This document shows positions 1 to 6,799 of a stretch of DNA of 7,795 nucleotides, in pieces. How positions within the stretch are numbered: position 1 is the first letter of the stretch; each line of letters begins with the position of its first letter. Made by a program: the position numbers and the translations under genes. The notes under the pieces were generated by a model that saw nothing but the letters and a program-made list of their open reading frames with translations, did not search any database and had not been told where the DNA came from. This DNA is from CAYNYF01 sp964401385 (GTDB lineage Bacteria; Planctomycetota; Phycisphaerae; SM23-33), in NCBI GenBank assembly GCA_964401385.1, contig CAYNYF010000123.1, positions 1 to 7,795 on the forward strand. The letters are read 5' to 3'.

Positions 1-540
1 CGGGGTGCGGTTGATCTCGTCGGCCAGGATGATGTTGTTGAAGATGGGGCCCCGGAGGAACTTGAACTCGCGCCGGCCGGTGGCGCGATCCTCCTGGATG
101 ACCTCGGTGCCGGTGATGTCCGACGGCATCAGGTCCGGGGTGAACTGGATGCGGGCAAAGTCCAGCTCCAGGCACTTGGCCAGCGACGAGACCATCAGCG
201 TCTTGGCCAGTCCGGGCACGCCCTCCAGAATGGCGTGGCCGCGCCCGAAGATGCACATCAGCAGCTCTTCCAGGACCTGTTCCTGGCCGACGATGGCTCG
301 GGCCAACTCCTTCCGCAGGACCGCATAGACGTCGGCGAGCCGGGCCACGGCGGCCAGGTCGTCCTGATTCATCTGGACGGCAGCGGGATGTTCGGCATTC
401 TGATCGGGCACTTCTCGGTTCTCCTTATCCGTTGTGATCGGGATCGGCCTCCCGCAAGCGGGGCACTTGGCAACCTTCCCGACGTATCCGTTCTCCACCT
501 GGTACCGCCTGCCGCACTGGCAGGCAATCACAATCGCCAT
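1..540 (-). CDS. MoxR-family AAA+ ATPase with N-terminal zinc ribbon (partial, runs off left edge)
   Basis: Reading leftward from ATG at 540, the frame stays open for exactly 180 codons to base 1, so the C-terminal part is missing. Residues 1-30 form a small zinc ribbon: C7-x-C9 and C26-x2-C29, each second Cys followed by Gly. A polar linker (about 31-57) leads to the AAA+ core. Visible there are the MoxR N-terminal region with IVGQE (83-87), Walker A GVPGLAKT (107-114), the family segment FTPDLMPSDITGTEV (133-147) and the Walker B stretch ILADEINRTP (171-180, D174/E175). MoxR proteins are cytoplasmic ATPases that act as chaperone-like remodellers, often with DUF58 or von Willebrand A partners; those would lie beyond the edge. 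The start is supported by GAGG six bases upstream, overlapping the stop of the preceding gene. An internal ATG at 372 would give a plain MoxR, but the in-frame ribbon and tight operon spacing argue against it. Family assignment is very secure; the substrate is unknown. Confidence 0.95.
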   Translation of the reverse strand, partial: MAIVIACQCGRRYQVENGYVGKVAKCPACGRPIPITTDKENREVPDQNAEHPAAVQMNQDDLAAVARLADVYAVLRKELARAIVGQEQVLEELLMCIFGRGHAILEGVPGLAKTLMVSSLAKCLELDFARIQFTPDLMPSDITGTEVIQEDRATGRREFKFLRGPIFNNIILADEINRTP

Positions 541-546
541 CCGGTA

Positions 547-550
547 CCTC
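547..550 (-). promoter_or_regulatory. Shine-Dalgarno GAGG of the zinc-ribbon MoxR gene
   Basis: On the minus strand GAGG lies six bases before ATG 540 and overlaps the TGA stop (551-549) of the preceding gene. It fixes the upstream start that includes the zinc ribbon. An alternative GTG at 552-550 overlaps the same stop but has no equally placed ribosome site. Confidence 0.6.
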
Positions 551-1688
551 ACCGCTGGCAGATCGGCAGGTAGCCGTACGGCAGTTGCAGGATGATCGTT
601 GCCATGGCCGTGCCGTAGGTCGTGCCCACGCTGTCGCCCATCCAGGAGCCGTCGGGGTTCTGCGTGCTCAGCAGGCGGTCGCGGATCTGGGGATAGTAGC
701 TGCGCCAGTCTTTCCCGCCGCGATGGTACATGCTCTGGGCCATGTAAAAGTGGCTGTAGAAATAATGCCCACTGGACCGGTTGACGGTCACGTGCAGCTT
801 GCAGTACTTCACCAGCCGTTCGACCATTTTGGCCTCTTCGCCGGTCCCGCCGCTCTGGCGGTCATGGATGCCGGCGGCGTAGAAGCAGGCGATGGCGGCG
901 GCCGAGATCGGCGGTCGCGAAGAGCCCCGGCTGCGGGCCGAGTAGCAGATCCCCCCGTCGCCCTGCTGGCAGTACTTCAGATATGCCACCGCCCGCTCGA
1001 TGGTGCTCTTGGGCACCTTGATGCCGACGTTTCGGCAGGCCCGCAACGCCTGGAGCTGCGTGACCGTCACGGAGCCCTCGTCGGATTTCTGGTTGGGAGT
1101 GTAGATCCACCCGCCGGCGTGGGCGTGCTGGGCGCCCAGGTCCGACTGGGCTCGGGCGGTCAGCTCCACCGCCCTTTGCAGCACGACCCGCATCCGCTTG
1201 CTGAAGTCCTTCTTTCGCTCCATGCCGTAGCACTGGGCCAGGAAGAGCATGGAAAAGCCATGCCCGTACATGCTCCTGCCTTCCCCGCCCGGTCCGGCGA
1301 TGAGCCCGTCGCTGGCCGCCTCCCCCAGGCGGAGGACGTACAGCATCGCCTTTCGGGACTGTTTGGCGTAGGGGCCGGTCTCCGGCGTCGAGCCGGAAGA
1401 CAGCAGCGCCAAGCCGGACAGCGACGTCATCACCGCCGGGTAGGTTCCATAGCTGCCGCTGTTGAGCCAGCTTCCGTCGGCGCGCTGGGTACGGGTGAGG
1501 TACTTCAGGCCCTTGTCGATGGCCTGGACGGTCTTGGGGGTAACCATCTCCGGCAGCAGCGGGCTGGGGGCGGCGGCCAGCGCCTGGGCGGGAACGCCGC
1601 GGCCGGGGCCGCCACGGCCGATCCAGGTCGCGGCCCCCGCGGCCAGCAAGGCCACCAGCGCCAAAGCGGCTTGGGGCGTCCGCTTCAT
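549..1688 (-). CDS. Exported prenyltransferase/squalene-cyclase-fold repeat protein, apparently non-catalytic
   Basis: A 379-residue protein. The N-terminus has a KR-rich start and a hydrophobic stretch (about 7-22), then an Ala-rich segment with possible signal-peptidase sites near residues 35-40, so export is predicted. The mature part holds at least four alpha/alpha repeats of the prenyltransferase/squalene oxidase type. The clearest is residues 59-74, which fits the QW motif (KG...L...Q...GSW); others are near 172-194 (ending AGGW), 232-247 (QQGDGG) and 335-349 (QNPDGSW). The C-terminus is YGTAMATIILQLPYGYLPI. Squalene-hopene cyclases are about 600-700 residues and carry an acidic DxDD catalytic motif; I find neither that nor a DDxxD motif, so an alpha-toroid binding protein is more likely than a terpene cyclase. 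The gene begins 12 bases after the propeller gene and ends 8 bases before the MoxR gene. ATG 1688 is preceded by AAAGGA seven bases upstream. The fold is well supported; the function is unknown. Confidence 0.9.
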   Translation of the reverse strand: MKRTPQAALALVALLAAGAATWIGRGGPGRGVPAQALAAAPSPLLPEMVTPKTVQAIDKGLKYLTRTQRADGSWLNSGSYGTYPAVMTSLSGLALLSSGSTPETGPYAKQSRKAMLYVLRLGEAASDGLIAGPGGEGRSMYGHGFSMLFLAQCYGMERKKDFSKRMRVVLQRAVELTARAQSDLGAQHAHAGGWIYTPNQKSDEGSVTVTQLQALRACRNVGIKVPKSTIERAVAYLKYCQQGDGGICYSARSRGSSRPPISAAAIACFYAAGIHDRQSGGTGEEAKMVERLVKYCKLHVTVNRSSGHYFYSHFYMAQSMYHRGGKDWRSYYPQIRDRLLSTQNPDGSWMGDSVGTTYGTAMATIILQLPYGYLPICQR

Positions 1689-1695
1689 GTCAGCG

Positions 1696-1701
1696 TCCTT
1701 T
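1696..1701 (-). promoter_or_regulatory. Shine-Dalgarno AAAGGA of the squalene-cyclase-fold gene
   Basis: AAAGGA reads leftward from 1701 to 1696, seven bases before ATG 1688. Its first A is the last base of the TGA stop (1703-1701) of the propeller gene, so a terminating ribosome would sit on this site, consistent with translational coupling. Confidence 0.55.
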
Positions 1702-4700
1702 CAGTCCCTCTTTCCGTAGACCACGATGCTCTTGGGCGTGTCCAGCACGATCCGGCCTTTGGTCATGACTGGGGCCGGTTCGAGCATGCGCTGGTACGGG
1801 TTGACGCCGCGGACGGCCGGCGCCCCGGGCACGTCGATCGCTTTCTGTGCCTCCGCGCCGTTGACCGAATCGATGATCCGCAGCGTCGCCGGGCGGGCGA
1901 AGGGCAGTGACTTCGACAGCGCGCAGATGTATCTCTGCCCGAACTCCAGCGCGGCCACGTGCACGTTGGTGCCCCCGCCGCGCGGGGACAGGTCCACGGG
2001 GGCGGACCAAGCCGGTTTGCCCGTGGTCAGGTCGAACGCGTACAGCCTGGGGTCCCGCCGATAGCTCAGCACGCGCACGTCCGGGGGAACGTGGGAGCGC
2101 GAGCGATACGACCCGCCCAGCACGTACAGGCGGTCGCCGACGATGCACGCCTGCACCGGCACCACGGCCTTGCCCTTCACCCGGGCGGTCTGGAACGTCT
2201 GCACCACGCGCCCGTCGTCGGCCAGGCTGCGCAGTTCGATCAGGCCCCCCTTGACGTCCGGGGCCAGCACCACGTGCGTGTCCGAGACGGCCAGGATCGA
2301 CGGGTCGGACGACTCCCGCAGGCGGACCGACCAGATTTCCTGGTCGATGCCCGAAACCGGCTCGATCAACTTCAGCGTGCCGCCGTCGCAGACCACCAGC
2401 AGCCCGTCGGCCGTCAGGGTGGACTGGCTTGTTCTGACGCGCCCCAACTTGACCGTGCCCAAAGACTTGCGCGTGTTCATGTCGAACAGCGTGGACAGCG
2501 ATTCCGTCTTCCCGTGACGGGTCAGCAGCACCCCGCCGGCGATCTGGGGGGGCACGCGCCAGGGAAGGTTCGTCTGCGGGATGCGATGTTTCCACAGTTG
2601 CCCGCCGGTGCGCTTGTCCAGCACCAGCACCTCTCCGGCGGTGGTCAGGATCACGAAGGCGTCGTCGGCCATGACCACGCTGTGCATCTGCTTGACGGCG
2701 GCGTGGGTCAGGTCGTGGCTCCAGAGAACCTTGCCGGTCTTGACGTCCACGCCGACGAAGCCGCCGCGGGTGATCACGGCCAGCACCGATCCGTCGCGGG
2801 TCAGCCCGCCCGCCAGCGAGTAGGCCCAGGGAGAAGACATGTGCTGCCGAATGCGATTGGCGTCCACCGGAAGGGCCGTTTCCCACCGGAGCGCCTCTTC
2901 CAGGTTGCTCGCGGCCGGGTCAAACAGGCTCAGCCCGTTCTTTCCGAGCAGGAAGAGGTCCCGGCCGGACCGGACCGCCTCGCCGTCGGGCCCGCGCAGG
3001 ATGATGGCCGCGGCCTTGCCCGACATCACCGGCGCCAGCGGCGGGGCGATTGCCGGCAGCGGCCCGCCTCGTTGCAGTCGGCGCGGTCGCCGCTGCGAGG
3101 AGAACCGCCCGAGAATCTCCCCCACCTTGCCCGACCGGCCGGCGAACTTCGCCCGGGCATCGGTCGGGAGCTTCTCCAGGCCCCGCAGCGCCAGCCACAC
3201 GATTCGAGAGTTCCTCTCCTGGCGGACTATTGTCAGCCCGAACCAGGCCGACGGGACCAGGGGGCTGCCGGCGTATTCCCGGATGACCCGCCCGAGGTAG
3301 TCGTCGGCCCGGGCCAGTAGCTGGCGGCGCTGGCCTTGGGAGTCGGCCAGAGCCCGCTGGTAGGACGATTCGGCGGCAAGCAGCAGCGCCGCCGGCGCCC
3401 AGACGCTGTGACGATAGGTCTGCGTGATGGCGAGCATGGGTTCCGTCTCGCCGGCCGCGGTCGTGGCCTCCAGCTTCGCCTTGGCCTCGGCGTCGAAGCG
3501 GGCATAGCAGACCTGCCCGTGGCTTGCGATCAGTTCCCGGATGCGGTCATGGCCCAGTTCGTAGCCGTTGGCGCGGGGCGTGTCGGGGTCGTCGCGGACG
3601 AACGGGTCGGCCTGGTCGCCTATTCCCACGTCCGCCACGTCCGTCTCGGGGTATTCCAGCGTGAGCTGATGGGCCAGCTCGGTCGCCCGGGCGAACTGCC
3701 CGATGTCCTCGTAGTGCTTGGAGAGACGGACCAGCATCTCCGCCCGGCTGCGGTCGCTGTAGGCAACGCTCCGGGCCCTCAGGAAATAGGATTGCCGCGC
3801 CGGTGCGTCCGCGGCGCGGTCGCCCAGCGAGATGTACGTCCGGTACAGGGCCTGCTCGGCCCGGGCCAGCAGCGCCCCGTCGGAGGCCTGCCGGGCGCCC
3901 TGGCGGGCCGTCAGCAGGTCCGGCAGGGCCGCCTCGGGCTTGCCGGCGTTAAAGGCGTTCATCCCGCGAAGGTACACCAGTTCGGCACGCTCCTGGCTGC
4001 CGACGGCGCCGATCCGACGGGTCAGCTCCTCCCGGGCGTCCTCATACGTGAAATAGGCCGATATCCCCGCGGCGTTGGCCGCTAGCAGCTTGCCCGCCAC
4101 GCAGATCAGGTTTCCCAGGATTCCGTCCACCCGCACCAGCGGCAAGCGCGTGATCGAAAAGTCGGCCAGCGAAATGCGAATCATCTCCCCCTCGCCGGAG
4201 ACCAGAATCGCGTCCTTCATCACCGCCGGCCGGCCGAAGGTCTCCTTGACGTGGGACGAGCTCTGCCACAGCTCCTCGCCGCCGACCGCGTCCACGATGG
4301 TCACCCCCCTGCCCGACAGCAGCAGGCGGGAATCGTCCACGGCCGCAAGATGCCGCCGCTGGGGACAGCCGAAGCTCCAGATGCGCTGGCCGGAGTCCAC
4401 TTGCAGCGCCAGAACTTCGCCGCTGTCGGCGGGCAGGCAAATCGCCCTGCCCTTGGTCACGATGATGGGGTTGGGAGGATGCTCGGTTCTGATCTGTCCG
4501 GCGATGAAGTTCTGGGGGCGCCTGTACCGGGTCGCGGACAGGACGTTGCCGTACTGGTATGCCCACAGCGCCCTGCCGGCTTCGGCCTCGAAGGCGGCTA
4601 CGACGCCGTCGTTGGTGGTGGCGAAGACGCGGCCGTCGGCCACCGCCGGCGGGCTGCCCCGGCTGTGGGAAAGGTATCGATTGTAGGGAAAGCCGGCTGA

Positions 4701-6293
4701 AGGAACCGGTTTCTGCCCCACCATCGCGTGCCAGAGAAGCCGCCCGCTCTCGGCGTCCAGGCAGAGCAGGTGATAGGCCTGGAGGTACTCGCCGACGACG
4801 TACAGGCGGCCGGCGTGGCAGGTCGGGGCGGTGAGGAACTTGATGGTTCGCAGGATCTCGGCACTGCCCTCGCCGTTGCCGATCATCCACAGCAGCCGGC
4901 CCTCGCCGGTCACCGAGAACGCCGCCAGCACGGAGCTGTCCGATGGCTGGGCGGCGCGGTTGCGCATCGGTGAATACGCAGCCCACACCGGCGGCGGAAA
5001 CTCGCCCACGGCGAAGACTTTCCCGTCTGCCGCCGTCAGCGTCCACATGCCGGTGTCCGCCAGCATCGCGCCGTAGCCATAGTACATCACTCGCCTCGAC
5101 GGGTCCTGCCGGGTCGAGCGGTACAAGGGGAAATCGATGCTGGCCCACAGCTTCTCGCCCGTGAACAGGTCGTAGGCGACGACCCCCTCGGCCAGGCGGC
5201 ACAGAACGGTCGAGCCGGTCACCACCGGGTGGATCATGGCCGGGGCCGGCGCTCGCTGCTGGCCCCTGCCCGTTCGAGTTGTTATGTAAACGTGCCCCTC
5301 GCGCAGGGCCGGGCTGTGAGTCGTCCTGCTGCCGCTGGAAGCGTAAGGTGGGCCCGTGGGAATGCCTCCCAACACGGCCTGAACGTTGGGGTTGTCCCGG
5401 AGCCTCCCGCCCGGGCGCGTCCATCGGGGGCTCAGCGTCGGCCGGCAGGGGCTCATCAGCGCCACCGAGTCCGGAGAGCCGGCCAGAGACGGCCAGCCCT
5501 CCACTTGGGCCGTGTCGGCAACGTATTTCGGCGGCGGTGAGGACAGCAGCTTCTCCGCAAACGCGACGACGTTCTGCTTCTTGCCCGCCAGCAGCGCCTC
5601 CGCCTGGGCGTGGCGGGCCATCAGCAGCTTCATGGCCTCGGCCGCCCGGCGGCTCTCGCCGGCGAAGTGATGGGCCACGGCCACCTTGGCCAGCACCACC
5701 GCCGGGTCCAGGCCGCTGGGGCTTTCGGCGGCGAGTATGTCCTGCCAGCAGCGCGCCGCCTGGGAGAACTGCCCCCGGTCAAAGTGCATCGCCCCCAACA
5801 GATTCAGCGCGTCGTCGCCCCAACTGGTGTGCAGGAACCTGCGCACCAGGTCTCCCAGGGCGGCCTGGTCGCCGTCGTCGGCGCCCCTGCGGAAGAGCCG
5901 CTCGGCCTGGCCGTCGTACAGGCTGCGATATAGCTGCGAGGCCTCCTTGGGCAGCCTGCCGATCACCCGGTTGGTCTGCACCGCCAGCGAAACGTACCGC
6001 CGCGGGTCCGAAGTGGGCACAAAGCACTGCTCGGTGCGGTTGAGCAGGGCCTGAAGAATCTCGATCGCCCGGGCATACTCCTTCTTGGCGATCATCTCCT
6101 CGGCGTCTTTGAGGTACCCGCCCATTTCCTCGTCGATGCTGACCAGGGGAATGGGCTTGGGCGAGTTGTTCCCGGGACCGGCAGGCCCCGGCGTGGTGAG
6201 TACCTGCGCCGACGTGATCAGCGCCACGCTGAGCGCCGCGACCAAGGCGATCAAGACCGCCAAGGCAAGAGGATTCTTGTGCTGCTCGCTCAC
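1701..6293 (-). CDS. Membrane-anchored protein with two PQQ-like beta-propellers and two TPR-like regions
   Basis: A 1530-residue protein, numbered from GTG 6293. One hydrophobic segment (about 7-27) after a short polar start suggests a signal anchor with the rest outside the cytoplasm. Residues 52-249 are TPR-like helices. Propeller 1 (about 259-754) shows repeats of the PQQ type, with a turn plus Trp such as DLFTGEKLW (375-383), DAESGRLLW (513-521), EAEAGRALW (569-577) and QVDSGQRIW (631-639). A second helical TPR-like region spans about 764-1064. Propeller 2 (about 1084-1530) has DVKTGKVLW (1183-1191), DKRTGGQLW (1226-1234) and DLTTGKPAW (1421-1429). These repeats are shared by quinoprotein dehydrogenases and by BamB-like scaffold proteins; I see no sign of dehydrogenase activity, so a scaffold or binding role is inferred. 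GTG 6293 is preferred because GAGGG lies seven bases upstream and it puts the anchor at the N-terminus. An in-frame GTG at 6341 would add 16 residues but has a poor ribosome site. It is the first gene of the operon. Confidence 0.93.
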   Translation of the reverse strand: MSEQHKNPLALAVLIALVAALSVALITSAQVLTTPGPAGPGNNSPKPIPLVSIDEEMGGYLKDAEEMIAKKEYARAIEILQALLNRTEQCFVPTSDPRRYVSLAVQTNRVIGRLPKEASQLYRSLYDGQAERLFRRGADDGDQAALGDLVRRFLHTSWGDDALNLLGAMHFDRGQFSQAARCWQDILAAESPSGLDPAVVLAKVAVAHHFAGESRRAAEAMKLLMARHAQAEALLAGKKQNVVAFAEKLLSSPPPKYVADTAQVEGWPSLAGSPDSVALMSPCRPTLSPRWTRPGGRLRDNPNVQAVLGGIPTGPPYASSGSRTTHSPALREGHVYITTRTGRGQQRAPAPAMIHPVVTGSTVLCRLAEGVVAYDLFTGEKLWASIDFPLYRSTRQDPSRRVMYYGYGAMLADTGMWTLTAADGKVFAVGEFPPPVWAAYSPMRNRAAQPSDSSVLAAFSVTGEGRLLWMIGNGEGSAEILRTIKFLTAPTCHAGRLYVVGEYLQAYHLLCLDAESGRLLWHAMVGQKPVPSAGFPYNRYLSHSRGSPPAVADGRVFATTNDGVVAAFEAEAGRALWAYQYGNVLSATRYRRPQNFIAGQIRTEHPPNPIIVTKGRAICLPADSGEVLALQVDSGQRIWSFGCPQRRHLAAVDDSRLLLSGRGVTIVDAVGGEELWQSSSHVKETFGRPAVMKDAILVSGEGEMIRISLADFSITRLPLVRVDGILGNLICVAGKLLAANAAGISAYFTYEDAREELTRRIGAVGSQERAELVYLRGMNAFNAGKPEAALPDLLTARQGARQASDGALLARAEQALYRTYISLGDRAADAPARQSYFLRARSVAYSDRSRAEMLVRLSKHYEDIGQFARATELAHQLTLEYPETDVADVGIGDQADPFVRDDPDTPRANGYELGHDRIRELIASHGQVCYARFDAEAKAKLEATTAAGETEPMLAITQTYRHSVWAPAALLLAAESSYQRALADSQGQRRQLLARADDYLGRVIREYAGSPLVPSAWFGLTIVRQERNSRIVWLALRGLEKLPTDARAKFAGRSGKVGEILGRFSSQRRPRRLQRGGPLPAIAPPLAPVMSGKAAAIILRGPDGEAVRSGRDLFLLGKNGLSLFDPAASNLEEALRWETALPVDANRIRQHMSSPWAYSLAGGLTRDGSVLAVITRGGFVGVDVKTGKVLWSHDLTHAAVKQMHSVVMADDAFVILTTAGEVLVLDKRTGGQLWKHRIPQTNLPWRVPPQIAGGVLLTRHGKTESLSTLFDMNTRKSLGTVKLGRVRTSQSTLTADGLLVVCDGGTLKLIEPVSGIDQEIWSVRLRESSDPSILAVSDTHVVLAPDVKGGLIELRSLADDGRVVQTFQTARVKGKAVVPVQACIVGDRLYVLGGSYRSRSHVPPDVRVLSYRRDPRLYAFDLTTGKPAWSAPVDLSPRGGGTNVHVAALEFGQRYICALSKSLPFARPATLRIIDSVNGAEAQKAIDVPGAPAVRGVNPYQRMLEPAPVMTKGRIVLDTPKSIVVYGKRD

Positions 6294-6300
6294 CGGTAAG

Positions 6301-6305
6301 CCCTC
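6301..6305 (-). promoter_or_regulatory. Shine-Dalgarno GAGGG deciding the propeller gene start
   Basis: GAGGG (6305 to 6301, minus strand) lies seven bases before GTG 6293. It favours this start over the in-frame GTG at 6341, which has only a G-run five bases upstream. Confidence 0.55.
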
Positions 6306-6470
6306 GAGACCAACGCGGCATGCCACTTCGGGCACCTTCACTCGTTCCCCGCCGCCGCTCAGGCCCGCTCCTTACTTTATCACACGTCCGGGCGCACACG
6401 AACACCTTTCCGCCTGCAATCTTTGTCGCCGCGGGCGGCGGCGAGTTCCCCGGCTTTTGACAAAATCTCG

Positions 6471-6516
6471 CCCGGCGGCGGCCGGTGCCGGGCGCTCTAG
6501 CACCTGCGCCGCCGGG
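6471..6516. repeat. GC-rich inverted repeat with nested inner stem
   Basis: Outer arms CCCGGCGGCG (6471-6480) and CGCCGCCGGG (6507-6516) are perfectly complementary over 10 bases. Inside, GGTGC (6484-6488) and GCACC (6500-6504) form a second stem after a small internal loop, leaving an 11-base apical loop. A stable hairpin could form on either strand. There is no U-run next to it and no gene ends here, so it is not an obvious intrinsic terminator. In such GC-rich DNA part of the pairing may be chance. Confidence 0.5.
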
Positions 6517-6594
6517 GGTTGCGCCCGCCGCGGCCTCACCTCCCGTCTGAAAAAACCACCACAATCCTTGGGACAATTACGCGGGGGGATCATC

Positions 6595-6623
6595 TTGACA
6601 CAAACGCTATATTGGGGTAAAAT
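6595..6623 (+). promoter_or_regulatory. Sigma-70-type promoter TTGACA-17-TAAAAT
   Basis: A perfect -35 hexamer TTGACA (6595-6600) is followed after exactly 17 bases by TAAAAT (6618-6623), one mismatch from the -10 consensus. The local AT-richness stands out in this GC-rich DNA. Transcription would start near 6629-6631 and read right into the secreted-protein gene, with a leader of about 170 bases. An overlapping TATATT (6608-6613) has no well-spaced -35 partner. Confidence 0.75.
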
Positions 6624-6643
6624 TGCGCTTAGCTTTCGTCAGC

Positions 6644-6660
6644 AAGGTGCCAGTCACCTT
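6644..6660 (+). repeat. Short hairpin in the 5' leader (AAGGTG / CACCTT)
   Basis: AAGGTG (6644-6649) and CACCTT (6655-6660) are perfect complements around a five-base loop, CCAGT. The hairpin would lie about 15 bases into the transcript from the 6595-6623 promoter. It could be a stabilising 5' stem-loop, an operator, or one copy of a dispersed palindromic element; the window alone does not distinguish these. Confidence 0.45.
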
Positions 6661-6786
6661 TGGCCTCGTCCCCGGGCGGCAGGCCGGCGGATGTCCAAGT
6701 CAAGTGCCTCGGCCTGTCCCGGCAGCTTCGCGCTTGGAGTGCGTTGCGACGTGGTTCCTTCTCTTATTGCGGGCTGGCTCACGGAT

Positions 6787-6793
6787 AGGAGGT
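6787..6793 (+). promoter_or_regulatory. Perfect Shine-Dalgarno AGGAGGT of the secreted-protein gene
   Basis: AGGAGGT is fully complementary to the anti-Shine-Dalgarno core and lies six bases before GTG 6800. It settles the GTG as start in preference to the internal ATG at 6815, and it suggests strong translation together with the near-consensus promoter upstream. Confidence 0.85.
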
Positions 6794-6799
6794 AGAAGA

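Larger units (their letters stand above)
6294..6799. other. Divergent intergenic region, about 500 bases
   Basis: No convincing complete gene lies here. It separates the leftward operon from the rightward secreted-protein gene. Base composition changes along it: GC-rich and hairpin-prone from about 6420 to 6540, then AT-richer around 6545-6630 where the rightward promoter sits. It also holds a TTTTGACAAAA palindrome (6455-6465) and two longer inverted repeats. I could not identify a convincing leftward promoter, although one must exist for the operon unless transcription enters from elsewhere. Confidence 0.7.

Noticed and set aside
585..1910. Long open frame on the plus strand, 441 codons, opposite the squalene-cyclase-fold gene
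   Set aside because: Antisense shadow of GC-rich coding DNA: low-complexity His/Arg/Gly/Ala composition, no domain, and the opposite strand has a convincing gene with signal peptide and repeats.
1959..3320. Long plus-strand open frame, 453 codons, opposite the propeller gene
   Set aside because: Composition is Arg/Gln/His/Gly-rich without recognisable motifs, and the PQQ-type repeats are clear on the minus strand.
3336..4085. Plus-strand open frame of 249 codons
   Set aside because: Antisense to the helical region of the propeller protein; no family features or ribosome site.
4042..5424. Minus-strand open frame of 460 codons in another frame of the propeller gene
   Set aside because: Frame-shifted shadow: extreme Arg/Gly/Pro content, while the main frame carries regular propeller repeats without interruption.
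1701..6293. Reading the propeller protein as a PQQ-dependent alcohol dehydrogenase
   Set aside because: The repeats are PQQ-like, but the chain is far too long, is mixed with TPR regions, and has no cytochrome c motif (CxxCH) or dehydrogenase context.
6342..6381. Possible leftward promoter with GATAAA (6381 to 6376) as -10 and a GTG at 6341 as start
   Set aside because: No acceptable -35 at 16-18 bases. The GTG at 6341 has only a weak G-run in front, and the GTG at 6293 has a better ribosome site and gives a cleaner N-terminal anchor.
6457..6462. A second TTGACA on the plus strand
   Set aside because: The region 16-18 bases downstream is entirely GC-rich with no -10 element; it is better explained as part of the TTTTGACAAAA palindrome.
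5779..6576. Minus-strand open frame of 265 codons overlapping the propeller gene start
   Set aside because: Arg/Gly/Ala-rich shadow; the true frame gives a membrane anchor and TPR-like helices.
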